NCBI RefSeq assembly: GCF_031082405.1 | Contig: NZ_JAVHJU010000054.1 | Location: forward strand, 23,776-80,411 | DNA from: Amycolatopsis sp. A133 | GTDB taxonomy: Bacteria; Actinomycetota; Actinomycetes; Mycobacteriales; Pseudonocardiaceae | Length of the DNA: 56,636 bases | Direction of reading: 5' to 3' | In this document: positions 8,136 through 16,526 of the stretch, piece after piece | How the letters are laid out: each line of letters starts with the position of its first letter | Numbering within the stretch: the stretch's first letter is position 1 | Notes under the pieces: model-generated | Databases searched by the model: none | Seen by the model: only the letters and a program-made list of their open reading frames with translations | Told to the model about the DNA's origin: nothing | Position numbers and translations under genes: made by a program

Positions 8136-9221
8136 TCAGTGCCGCCCGGAGGCCAGGCGGTACGCGCCGACCGTGAGCTCCGCGCACGTCCGCCAGGTGA
8201 AGTTCGCCGCGTGCGCGCGCCGGGACGCCGAGGTCGCCACCGCGTGCGGGTCCGTCACGGCCGTGCGCAAGGCTTCGGCCAGGCCGTCCACGTCCCCGTA
8301 CGGGACCAGGCTCGCGCACTCGCCCGCCACTTCGCGCAGGGCCGGGAGGTCCGTGCAGACCACCGGGACGTCCGACGCCATCGCCTCCAGGACCGGCAGC
8401 CCGAACCCCTCGTCGCGCGAGGGGAGCACCAGCGCCGATGCCCCGGCCACCACGGTGCGCAGATCCACATCGGACAGATAGCCGGTCTGGGAGCGCCGGG
8501 GACCCCGGGGGAACGGGCCCGGGCCCGCGAACACCAGGTCCGGCAGGTCCGGTGCCGCGTCGTGGGTCCGGGTCAGCCAGTCCAGGCCCTTCCGCGGACC
8601 CGCGGCCCCGGCGAACAGCAGGTAGCGAGCCGGCAGTCCCAGGCGCGCGCGCCGCTCGTCGTCCGGGGGACGCGCGGTGAACCACGCCGGGTTGACCCCC
8701 AGCGGCGTCACCACGATCTTGTCGCGGGAGACGTCGAGGCGCTCCGCCACCGCGTCCGCCACCGCCGCCGTCGGGGTGCAGATGACGTTGGCCCGGCGGG
8801 CGCCGCGGCGGACCAGGACCGGGAGGTCGCGGTCGCTCGGGGCGAGCTCCGCGGGATGGTCCAAAAAGGCCAGATCGTGGATCGTCACCACGCCGGCCGC
8901 GCGGAAACGGCCCGGCAGCACGAAGTTCGTGCCGTGCACGACGTCGGTCGGCCCGGCGAACAGCTCCACCGGCGGGAAGTCCGAGCGCAGCCACGCCAGC
9001 CGCAGCAGCCGCGCCGCCACCGGCATCCCGCGGGCCCGTGCCCCGTAGGGGAGCACGTGCCGCAGCCGCCGCCAGCCGCGCAGCGTGAACGCCACCGCGC
9101 GCGTGTCGACCTCCGGGATCGACACCAGCTCTTCGATCAGCGCGGACGTGTACCGGCCGATGCCGGTGCGCGCGCCGAGGAGCGGAGTGCCGTCCAGGAG
9201 GACGCTCAGTGACCTAGCCAC
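8136..9221 (-). CDS. Glycosyltransferase family 4
   Basis: This 361-residue GT-B retaining glycosyltransferase has the N-terminal glycine turn GARTGIGRYTSALI and the C-terminal donor-site region FAGAAGPRKGLDWL, then SRDEGFGLPVLEAMASDVPVV with the E-x7-E signature. The nucleotide sugar is unknown. Its GTG start overlaps the stop codon of the upstream GT2-GT4 gene by 8 nt, indicating translational coupling. It is last in a three-gene glycosyltransferase operon reading left from 12674. Confidence 0.9.
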   Translation of the reverse strand: MARSLSVLLDGTPLLGARTGIGRYTSALIEELVSIPEVDTRAVAFTLRGWRRLRHVLPYGARARGMPVAARLLRLAWLRSDFPPVELFAGPTDVVHGTNFVLPGRFRAAGVVTIHDLAFLDHPAELAPSDRDLPVLVRRGARRANVICTPTAAVADAVAERLDVSRDKIVVTPLGVNPAWFTARPPDDERRARLGLPARYLLFAGAAGPRKGLDWLTRTHDAAPDLPDLVFAGPGPFPRGPRRSQTGYLSDVDLRTVVAGASALVLPSRDEGFGLPVLEAMASDVPVVCTDLPALREVAGECASLVPYGDVDGLAEALRTAVTDPHAVATSASRRAHAANFTWRTCAELTVGAYRLASGRH

Positions 9222-11712
9222 GGCGGAGCCGTTGCTTCGCGACTTTCAACGCACGACCGCCGACGCGGCGAGCCAGCTCGGCGGGCCCGCCCGCGTCGAG
9301 GTACTCGCGGATCAGGTCCACGTCCCGCCGCAGCATCGCCCGGCCGCGCACCGCCGGCGTGCGCACCAGGTCCGCGGATCCGGGCAGCCGGTCGGCCGCC
9401 GGCCGCGGGTCGCGGCAGAACTCCACCAGCGGCTTCAGCGCCTCGGGCCACGCGAACCGCTGCGCGACGACGGCGAGCCGCTCGACGCAGCCCGCGGCGA
9501 ACTCCTCGTCGTACAACGCCTTCTCGAGCGCGTCGGCCAACGCGGCGTCGTCTTCGGCCGGGACGACGACACCGAGCTTTTCCGCGCGGACGAGGTCGGC
9601 GAACGAGTCGCCGTCGGTGGTGACGATCGGCAGGCCGGCCCAGAGGTAGTCGAGGACGCGGGTGCGGAACGCGAACGTCGTCTCGACGTGCTCGTAGTGC
9701 GTGGTGACGCCGCAGTTCGCGTCGAGCAGCCAGTTCTGGCGCTCGTGGTAGGGCACCCACTGCTCGTTGAAGTAGACGTGCTTGCCGGTCAGCCCCAGCG
9801 AATCCGCCAGCCGGATCGTCCGCGCGCCGATGTCCATCTCGGCGACCTCGGGGTTCGGGTGCTTCATGCCGAGGAACACCAGCCGGACGTCGCTTCGGCG
9901 GCGCCGCAGCTTCTCGATCGCGCGGACCAGCGTCAGCGGGTCGAACCAGCTGTACACCCCGCCCGCCCACAGCACGACGTGGTCGGTGCCGCCGATGCCC
10001 AGTGACGAGCGCAGCCCCGGTCCGGTGCGCACCGGCGGCTCCGGCGGCAGGCCGAAGGGGACGACCGCGAGCAGCGACTGCGTCGTCGGGTCCGCGTCGT
10101 AGAGGCGCGGCGAAAGCCGGCCCATCGCGGCGAGGTGCCCGAGCCAGAAGTGCCGCTGCCGCTCCGACGCGCAGAGGAAGAAGTCGCCGCGTTCGAGCTG
10201 GGCGTCGAGGACCTTCGTGACGCCGGCGAGGTCGGCCGCGCGCTGGTCGTCCGGGACGCCCTTCCCCTGCTCCAGCAGCTCGAGGTGCATCGGGTCGTAC
10301 AGGTCGGCGACGACGATCTTGCCGCTGTGCTGCTTCTTCAGCGACGGCGCCAGTTCCAGCACGTGTCCCTGCAGGACGACGACGTCGGCCCAGGCGATCG
10401 GCGCGTCCAGCTCGCGGTGCTTGCCCGCGCTGACCCGGAACGGCGCGGGCGGCGGCGTCGCGAGGGGGTTGGTGGTGACGAGGTGGACGTCGTGCTCGGC
10501 GGCGAGCGCGAGGGCGATGTTCCAGGCGCGGATCGCCGGGCCCGCCATCCGCTCGGTGAGCGCGTCGCCGGTGAGCACGAGGATCTTCCGGCGCTGCCCG
10601 AAGGCCTTCTCGATGCCGAACGCCTCGACCAGGATGTCGTGCGCGGCCAGGTAGCGCGGCAGCGGGTAAGCCGGCTCCAACGCCTTGCGCAGCAACGGGA
10701 GCAGGTCGGCGTCGGTGCGGACGCGGGCGGCCTGTTCGACCGCGCGCGACTCGGCCAGCGAGGGGAGCTGCTCGACGAACTGGTCGATGGCCAGCAGCCC
10801 GGCGAGCGTGGTGCGGGGGATGGCGACGTCGCCGGATTCGATCGGGCCGACGCCGTGTTCGAGGTCGAGCTGGGTCGCGTCCAGCTCGCCGCGGGCGGTC
10901 GCGCGGCGCACGGCCAGGGCGAGCGCCGCGGGCAGCGCGCGGGCCAGGGTCTCGTCGGAGAGGTTCTTGTACAGCGCGGCCAGCGCGTTGCGCTCCAGCA
11001 GGAACGTCTCGCGGCCGGTTTCGGGGGCGTCGACCGAGGCCATCGTGCCGTGGTGGCGGTGGAACGCCTGCGACTCCGGGACGTACCGGACGCGCCAGCC
11101 GCGCAGGTTGAGCCGCCAGCCGAGGTCGACGTCCTCGTAGAACATGAAGAACCGCTCGTCGAAGCCGCCGAGCTCGGCGAACACGCCCGCCCGGACGAAC
11201 ATCGCGGAGCCGGTGCCGAACAGGACGTCTTTGGCGACCTCGTGCTCGGCGGCCGGGACGTCGGCCAGCGGCGAGCCGGCGTGGCGCTTGTAGCCCATGC
11301 CGAACCAGGTCAGCCCGCCGTCGACGAAGTCGGTGCCGGTGCCGTCCCAGTCGAGGACCTTGCTGGCCACCGCGGCGACGCGGGGCTGCGCGCGCAGCTC
11401 GGCGACGGCGGCGGCGACCCAGCCGGGCGCCGGGCGGGCGTCGTTGTTGAGGAAGCCGAGGACGGTGCCCTTCGCGTGCTTCGCACCGAGGTTGCAGCCG
11501 CCCGCGAAGCCGGTGTTGCGCCCGGCTTCGACGACCTGGGCCTGGGGAACGGCCTCGCGGATGCGCGCGGCTTCGTCGGAGTTGTCGACGCAGATCAGCT
11601 CGAGCTCGGGGTAGTCGTGCTCGGCGAGCGCGCGCAGGCAGGTGATCGTGTCGTCGGCGCCGCGGTAGTTGACCACGATCACCGAGACCAGCGGTTGCGG
11701 ATCCCCCTGCAC
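9214..11712 (-). CDS. Bifunctional GT2-GT4 glycosyltransferase
   Basis: This 832-residue fusion has an N-terminal GT2 inverting domain (about 1-300; VSVIVVNYRG, NTGFAGGCNLG, FLNNDARP, FMFYEDVDLGWRLNLRGWRV) and a C-terminal GT4-like domain (about 410-780; GDALTERMAGPAIRAWNIA, LWAGGVYSWFDPLTLVRAI, FRTRVLDYLWAGLPIVTTDGD). A GT2-like rhamnosyl or galactofuranosyl transfer followed by a second transfer is plausible but not provable from sequence. GTG 11712 is preferred over ATG 11763 because AGGAG lies about 10 nt upstream; the ATG would overlap the upstream gene by 16 nt. Confidence 0.85.
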   Translation of the reverse strand: MQGDPQPLVSVIVVNYRGADDTITCLRALAEHDYPELELICVDNSDEAARIREAVPQAQVVEAGRNTGFAGGCNLGAKHAKGTVLGFLNNDARPAPGWVAAAVAELRAQPRVAAVASKVLDWDGTGTDFVDGGLTWFGMGYKRHAGSPLADVPAAEHEVAKDVLFGTGSAMFVRAGVFAELGGFDERFFMFYEDVDLGWRLNLRGWRVRYVPESQAFHRHHGTMASVDAPETGRETFLLERNALAALYKNLSDETLARALPAALALAVRRATARGELDATQLDLEHGVGPIESGDVAIPRTTLAGLLAIDQFVEQLPSLAESRAVEQAARVRTDADLLPLLRKALEPAYPLPRYLAAHDILVEAFGIEKAFGQRRKILVLTGDALTERMAGPAIRAWNIALALAAEHDVHLVTTNPLATPPPAPFRVSAGKHRELDAPIAWADVVVLQGHVLELAPSLKKQHSGKIVVADLYDPMHLELLEQGKGVPDDQRAADLAGVTKVLDAQLERGDFFLCASERQRHFWLGHLAAMGRLSPRLYDADPTTQSLLAVVPFGLPPEPPVRTGPGLRSSLGIGGTDHVVLWAGGVYSWFDPLTLVRAIEKLRRRRSDVRLVFLGMKHPNPEVAEMDIGARTIRLADSLGLTGKHVYFNEQWVPYHERQNWLLDANCGVTTHYEHVETTFAFRTRVLDYLWAGLPIVTTDGDSFADLVRAEKLGVVVPAEDDAALADALEKALYDEEFAAGCVERLAVVAQRFAWPEALKPLVEFCRDPRPAADRLPGSADLVRTPAVRGRAMLRRDVDLIREYLDAGGPAELARRVGGRALKVAKQRLRRG

Positions 11713-11747
11713 CAAAGCCGGCTCCTGTCGTCGGAATGCCAGCAAGC

Positions 11748-12674
11748 TTAAAGGCCTGCCCATGCCTCCCAAACCGCGCCTCGGCCGAGCGCCGCGCGAC
11801 GGCTGATCCGGCGCCGGGCGAGCAACGTCGCCGGTAGCCGCGCGGCCACCTCGGCGAGCACCCGGCAGCGCAGGCCGAAGCGGAAGTTCGCCGCCTTCGG
11901 CCGCCCGGGACGCAGCGGCAGCACCGCCGTCAACACGGCGAATCGGACCAGCTGGTTCACCGCGACGCCCCGGGGTGCGCAGCGCAGCAGCATGAGCAGC
12001 CGGTTGCGCTCGTTCCAGCGGTGGAACAGGGGCGAGCCCAGCTCGCTGCTGACACCGTGGGCGTGCCGGACGCGGGCGTCCGGCGCCGCGACGACGTCCC
12101 ACCCGGCCAGCCGCAGCCGCCACGCCGTGTCCGTGTCCTCGTAATAACAGAAGAATCCGGCCGGGACGCCGTGCACGCTCTTCAGCGCGTCGGTGCGGAG
12201 CAGGGCCGCGCCGCCGCAGAAGCCGAACACCTCGCCGGTCGGCTCGGTGACGTCGGCACCGTGGCCGTCGGGGGTCAGCCGGACGCCGGCGGACTGCGTG
12301 GTGCCGTCGGGGCGCACGAGCCGGGACGTCGCGGCGGCGGCCAGCGGCGCCTTCTCGAGGGTGTCCTCCAGCGTCGCGAGCCAGTCCGGTGCGGGTTCGG
12401 CGTCGTCGTTCAGCCACGCCATGAGCGGGGTCTGGACCTTTTCGAGAGCGACGGCGAGCGCGCCCGCGTAGCCGGTGTTGCGCGGCAGCCGGATTACTTC
12501 CGGATGCGAAGGATGGGCCGCGAGCAGGGCGGCGGTGCCGTCGCCGGAGGCGTTGTCGACCACGAGCGTCCGATGTGGACGCTGCTGCGCGGCCAGCGCG
12601 TCGAGGCACGCCGTGATGTGCCCGGCACCCCGCCAGGTCACGACTACCACCGTGGTGGCGGGATTCGCGGTCAC
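11748..12674 (-). CDS. Glycosyltransferase family 2 (rhamnosyltransferase-like)
   Basis: This 308-residue GT2 protein has the motifs TTVVVVTWRG, VVDNASGDGT, NTGYAGALAVAL, WLNDDAEPAPDW and CYYEDTDTAWRLRLAGWDV, typical of rhamnosyl- and galactofuranosyl-type transferases. The start is taken at GTG 12674 (another in-frame GTG is at 12683): the minus-strand TATTGT (12682-12687) lies 7 nt before it. Its promoter overlaps that of the divergent GT4 gene, with only 18 bp between start codons. It leads the leftward three-gene operon. Confidence 0.88.
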   Translation of the reverse strand: MTANPATTVVVVTWRGAGHITACLDALAAQQRPHRTLVVDNASGDGTAALLAAHPSHPEVIRLPRNTGYAGALAVALEKVQTPLMAWLNDDAEPAPDWLATLEDTLEKAPLAAAATSRLVRPDGTTQSAGVRLTPDGHGADVTEPTGEVFGFCGGAALLRTDALKSVHGVPAGFFCYYEDTDTAWRLRLAGWDVVAAPDARVRHAHGVSSELGSPLFHRWNERNRLLMLLRCAPRGVAVNQLVRFAVLTAVLPLRPGRPKAANFRFGLRCRVLAEVAARLPATLLARRRISRRAALGRGAVWEAWAGL

Positions 12675-12680
12675 GTCCCG

Positions 12681-12687
12681 CACAATA
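12681..12687. promoter_or_regulatory. Overlapping divergent -10 elements
   Basis: CACAAT (12681-12686, plus) lies exactly 6 nt before GTG 12693. Its complement TATTGT (12687-12682, minus) lies 7 nt before GTG 12674. One 7-bp A/T-rich core can therefore serve as -10 for two leaderless, divergent glycosyltransferase genes. No clear -35 was seen on either side. Confidence 0.5.
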
Positions 12688-12692
12688 GCCGC

Positions 12693-13769
12693 GTGCCCGA
12701 ACTGGTCGTGCTCGCCGAGCAGCTCCTCGCGCCCGTGCCCGGTGGCACCGGGCGCTACACGGCCGAGCTGCTCCCCGCGCTCGCGAAGACCGCGCCGCCG
12801 GGCTGGACGGTGTCCAGCGTCGTCGCGCGGCACGCCGACGTGGCCGCGGCGCGGCTGGCGGGTGTCGAGGGCCCACGGGTGCTGCGGATCCCGCCGCGGG
12901 CGCTGGTCGCCGCGTGGCAGCTGGGCCTGCGCTGGTGGCCGGGCGGGGACGCGGTGCACGCGCCGACGCCGTTCGCGCCACCGCGCGCCCCGGCCGGGAA
13001 GACGCTGAGCGTGACCGTGCACGACACCGTGCCGTGGACCCACCCCGAGACGCTCACCGCGCGCGGGGTCAGCTGGCACCGGTCGATGATCGCGCGGGCC
13101 GCGCGGCGGGCGTCCGGGCTGGTCGTGCCGACGCGGGCGGTCGCCGACGAGCTGGCGGTGCTCATCGACGTCGACGTCCCGGTGCGGGTGGTGCCGCACG
13201 GCGTGCGCGTGCCGTCCGGGGACGCTTCGCTGGAGCTGCCGGCGCAGTACGTGCTCGCGGTCGGCACGATCGAGCCGCGCAAGGGGATCGACGTGCTGGT
13301 CGACGCGGTCGCGGCGCTCGACGGCACGGCGCTCGTGCTGGCCGGGCAGCCGGGCTGGGGCGGCGTCGACCCGGTGGCCCTGGCGGCCGAGCGCGGCCTG
13401 CCGGCGGACCGGCTGCGGGTGCTGGGGAAGGTGACGGACGCGGAGCTGGCGACCGCGTTGCGCCACGCGAGCGTGCTGGCCGTGCCGAGCCTCGCGGAAG
13501 GGTTCGGGCTGGGCCTGCTGGAGGCGATGGCGGCCGGGGTCCCGGTGGTGCACACCGACGTCCCGGCGCTGGCCGAGGTGGCGGGCGGCGCCGGCGTCGT
13601 GGTGCCCCGCGGTGACGCGGCCGCGCTGGCGGCCGCCCTGCGTGCGGTCCTCGGTTCGCCGCCGAGGGCGGCGGAGCTGGTCAAGGCGGGACGGGAGCGG
13701 GCCCGGGCCTTCACCTGGCGCCGCGCGGCGGAAGCCGTCTGGGCGATCCACCGGCGGGCGCACGACTGA
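12693..13769 (+). CDS. Glycosyltransferase family 4
   Basis: This 358-residue GT4 enzyme has the acceptor-side motif VPGGTGRYTAELL, the donor-side motif AVGTIEPRKGIDVLVDA, and SLAEGFGLGLLEAMAAGVPVV with the E-x7-E pattern. The sugar is unknown. The leaderless GTG start follows CACAAT by 6 nt. It reads toward a second GT4 gene 66 nt downstream. It resembles the proteins at 13836 and 8136, suggesting that the locus grew by GT4 duplication. Confidence 0.9.
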   Translation: MPELVVLAEQLLAPVPGGTGRYTAELLPALAKTAPPGWTVSSVVARHADVAAARLAGVEGPRVLRIPPRALVAAWQLGLRWWPGGDAVHAPTPFAPPRAPAGKTLSVTVHDTVPWTHPETLTARGVSWHRSMIARAARRASGLVVPTRAVADELAVLIDVDVPVRVVPHGVRVPSGDASLELPAQYVLAVGTIEPRKGIDVLVDAVAALDGTALVLAGQPGWGGVDPVALAAERGLPADRLRVLGKVTDAELATALRHASVLAVPSLAEGFGLGLLEAMAAGVPVVHTDVPALAEVAGGAGVVVPRGDAAALAAALRAVLGSPPRAAELVKAGRERARAFTWRRAAEAVWAIHRRAHD

Positions 13770-13823
13770 GGCTCCCACCTGCCCGGTTTGCCAGTTCCCC
13801 ACCATGGCGCGGGGGTCCCGCCG

Positions 13824-13829
13824 TACGCT
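13824..13829 (+). promoter_or_regulatory. -10 of a leaderless GT4 transcript
   Basis: TACGCT is separated from GTG 13836 by 6 nt (GCACGG), placing transcription start at the start codon. No Shine-Dalgarno sequence is present. Confidence 0.5.
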
Positions 13830-13835
13830 GCACGG

Positions 13836-14984
13836 GTGAGCGATGACCCCCGGGTGCTGATCGACGCGACCGCGGTTCCCGCGGACCGCGGCGGGGTCGG
13901 CCGGTACGTGGATTCGCTCGTCGCCGCCCTCGACGCGGACGGGGCGCGGATCACCGTCGTCTGCCAGCCCCGCGACCTGCAGCTTTACGATCGGCTGGCG
14001 CCGCGTTCGCGCGTCGTGCCCGCTTCGCCCGCGACGACCACCCGCACCGCCCGGCTGACCTGGGAACAGGCGACCCTGCCGCGGCTGACGCGCCGCCTCG
14101 GCGCGGACGTCGTCCACTCGCCGCACTACACGATGCCGCTCGCGACGTCGGCCGCGTCGGTGGTCACGCTGCACGACGCGACGTTCTTCACCGACGCGGT
14201 GCTGCACTCGTCGGTCAAGGCCCGCTTCTTCCGCGCGTGGACCGCGACGGCGCTCCGGCGCGCGACGCTGTGCGTGGTGCCCTCGGCGGCGACGGCCACG
14301 GAGCTGGCCCGCGTCGGCCCGGTCCGGCACGCTGCTTTGGAAGTCATTCACCACGGCGTCGACACCGAGCGCTTCCACCCGCCGTCCCCGGCGGAGATCG
14401 CGGCGGCTCGCGCGGCCGTCGGCCTGGGGCGGACGCCGTACGTGGCGTTCCTGGGTGCCCTGGAGCCGCGCAAGAACGTGCCCGCGCTGATCCGCGGGTT
14501 CGCCCGGGCGGTCGCCGGCCGCCCGGACGCGCCGGCGCTGGTCCTGGCCGGCCAGCCGGGCTGGGACACGCAGGTGGAGCGCGCCCTGGACGCGGTCCCG
14601 CACCGGCTGCGCGTCATCCGCGCGGGCTACCTGCCGTTCGGCACGCTGGCGGGCTTCCTCGGCGGCGCTTCGCTCGTCGCCTACCCGTCATTGGGCGAGG
14701 GGTTCGGCCTCCCGGTCCTGGAGGCGATGGCGTGCGGCGCGTGCGTGCTGACCACGCGCCGGCTGTCCTTGCCGGAGGTGGGCGGCGACGCGGTGGCGTA
14801 CTGCGGCGTGGGCGCGGGCGACGTCGCGGCGGCTCTCGGCGAGCTGCTGGACGACCCCGGCCGGCGCGCCGAGCTGGCGACGGCGGCGCAGCAGCGCGCG
14901 AAGGAGTTCTCGTGGGCTACGACGGCGGAACGGCACCGGGAGGCCTACGCGAAGGCCTGGTCCCGTCATCTCCGCTCCCGCTGA
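13836..14984 (+). CDS. Glycosyltransferase family 4
   Basis: This 382-residue GT4 enzyme has the N-terminal DRGGVGRYVDSLVAAL, the central FLGALEPRKNVPALIRGFARA, and SLGEGFGLPVLEAMACGACVL with the conserved E-x7-E. An upstream in-frame start at 13788 is rejected in favour of the leaderless GTG at 13836. It probably works with the neighbouring transferases on a wall or surface glycan. wbbL follows after 67 nt with its own promoter. Confidence 0.9.
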   Translation: MSDDPRVLIDATAVPADRGGVGRYVDSLVAALDADGARITVVCQPRDLQLYDRLAPRSRVVPASPATTTRTARLTWEQATLPRLTRRLGADVVHSPHYTMPLATSAASVVTLHDATFFTDAVLHSSVKARFFRAWTATALRRATLCVVPSAATATELARVGPVRHAALEVIHHGVDTERFHPPSPAEIAAARAAVGLGRTPYVAFLGALEPRKNVPALIRGFARAVAGRPDAPALVLAGQPGWDTQVERALDAVPHRLRVIRAGYLPFGTLAGFLGGASLVAYPSLGEGFGLPVLEAMACGACVLTTRRLSLPEVGGDAVAYCGVGAGDVAAALGELLDDPGRRAELATAAQQRAKEFSWATTAERHREAYAKAWSRHLRSR

Positions 14985-15051
14985 GCCGACCCGCTGTGTA
15001 CGGCTCCCGGGGTGGCCGGGTTGCGCTGGGTGACGAGTGGACAATGGCCGG

Positions 15052-15909
15052 GTGACTGAGCCATCCCGCTACGGCGACGAACTCGGCGTCGTGACCGTGA
15101 CGTACTTCTCCGGCGACACCCTCGAGCGCTTCCTCGACACCCTGGAGAAGGCCACCGAGCGCCAGGTCCAGGTGGTCGTGGCCGACACCGTCTCCACCGA
15201 CGGGGCCCCCGAGAAGGCCGCGAAGCGCGCGAACGTGCACCTGCTCAGCATCGGCGAGAACGTCGGGTACGGGACCGGCTGCAACCGCGGGGTCGCCGAA
15301 CTCGACGATCGGTACGGCTGGATCGTCATCGCCAACCCCGACCTCGAATGGGAGCCCGGCTCGCTCGATGCCCTGCTCGACGCCGCCGGGCGGTGGCCGC
15401 GCGGGGGTGCCTTCGGGCCGCTGATCCACGAACTCGACGGGACCGTCTACCCCTCCGCGCGGCTGCTGCCCTCCTTCGGCCGCGGCATCGGCCACGCCGC
15501 GCTGGGCAAGGTCTGGCCCGGCAACCCGTGGACGCGGCAGTACCGGCAGGAGACCGGCACGCCCGTCGAACGCGTCGCGGAGTGGCTGTCCGGCTCGTGC
15601 CTGCTGCTGCGCCGGGAGGCGTTCGAGTCGGTCGGGGGCTTCGACTCGCGGTACTTCATGTACTTCGAGGACGTCGACCTCGGCGACCGGCTGGGCAAGG
15701 CCGGCTGGCTGAACGTCTACGTGCCCTCCGCCGGGGTCATGCACCTGGGCGGGCACTCGACGTCGCAGGCGTCGAAGAAGATGCTCGCGGCCCACCACGC
15801 CAGCGCCTACCGCTACCTCGCCGACCGCCACCAGGGGCTCGCCTGGAAGCCGGTGCTGGCCGCCGTGAAGCTCGGCCTCGCGCTGCGGCTGAAGCTGGAA
15901 ACCCGCTAG
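15052..15909 (+). CDS. wbbL: Decaprenyl-PP-GlcNAc rhamnosyltransferase
   Basis: WbbL transfers rhamnose from dTDP-rhamnose to decaprenyl-diphospho-GlcNAc, forming the arabinogalactan linkage unit on the cytoplasmic membrane face. The 285-residue GT2 protein shows VTVTYFSGDTLERFLDTL, ENVGYGTGCNRGV, IANPDLEWEPGSL, WLSGSCLLLRREAFESVGGF and FMYFEDVDLGDRLGKAGW. The GTG start follows GACAAT (15040-15045) by exactly 6 nt, so the mRNA is probably leaderless. Its TAG stop shares CTAG with the stop of the convergent gene. It probably marks an arabinogalactan-containing wall. Confidence 0.92.
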   Translation: MTEPSRYGDELGVVTVTYFSGDTLERFLDTLEKATERQVQVVVADTVSTDGAPEKAAKRANVHLLSIGENVGYGTGCNRGVAELDDRYGWIVIANPDLEWEPGSLDALLDAAGRWPRGGAFGPLIHELDGTVYPSARLLPSFGRGIGHAALGKVWPGNPWTRQYRQETGTPVERVAEWLSGSCLLLRREAFESVGGFDSRYFMYFEDVDLGDRLGKAGWLNVYVPSAGVMHLGGHSTSQASKKMLAAHHASAYRYLADRHQGLAWKPVLAAVKLGLALRLKLETR

Positions 15910-16385
15910 ATCCCGTCGAGCCGGCGCGAAAGGTCGGACTTGCCGATGTTCTGCGTCACCGTCGGCACCAGGCCGGTGTCCTCCGGGCCGGGCTCCTTCA
16001 GCGGGCTCGTGATGGGCTCGGCCTGGGGACGGCGGGACAGCGGGGTCGGCATCGGCGTCGTCGGTGACGGCGTCTTCAACGGCGTGGTCGGCGTCGGCGT
16101 CTTCAGCGGCGTGGTCTGCTGCGGGCGGCGGCCGCCCTGGACCTCCATCCGCCGCGTCGGCGCCGAGCCGGCCAGCGGGTGGTCGTTCTCCTCGATCAGC
16201 GACGCCGGCAGCTGCGTCGTCGTGTCGGGGTCCTGGCTGCGGTCGAGCCCGTCGATCTGCGCGCGCGGGATCTGCTGGGTGTTCGACGAGTCCATCGGTG
16301 ACGTCGCGCTGTCGGGTGTCACGACGAACACACCGCGCGCCTGGGCTCGTGCGAGCAGGGCGTCCGCCCGATCGCGGGGGTCCAT
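15906..16385 (-). CDS. Thr/Pro-rich hypothetical protein
   Basis: This 159-residue hydrophilic protein has a conserved-looking N-terminal helix (MDPRDRADALLARAQARGVF) and a central low-complexity stretch with repeated TTPLKTP-like units (about 95-125). There is no signal peptide or membrane helix. I recognise no family. The start at ATG 16385 leaves 141 bp to divergent manB, where TAGGGTA (16445-16451) can be read as a -10 on both strands. Repeated Thr-Pro motifs are possible Ser/Thr-kinase targets, which is speculation. Confidence 0.7.
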   Translation of the reverse strand: MDPRDRADALLARAQARGVFVVTPDSATSPMDSSNTQQIPRAQIDGLDRSQDPDTTTQLPASLIEENDHPLAGSAPTRRMEVQGGRRPQQTTPLKTPTPTTPLKTPSPTTPMPTPLSRRPQAEPITSPLKEPGPEDTGLVPTVTQNIGKSDLSRRLDGI

Positions 16386-16526
16386 CCCCTCGGCCTCCCG
16401 ACTGACCCGGGGCCCTCTGGGGAAAGGCCCGCCTGTTTCCTGTCTAGGGTAGGCCCTCCGGGCGACCTCCGTGAGGGTTTCCCGCGGCTTGTCGCTCAGC
16501 GGTGCGTGATAAAAGAGGAGATTTCC

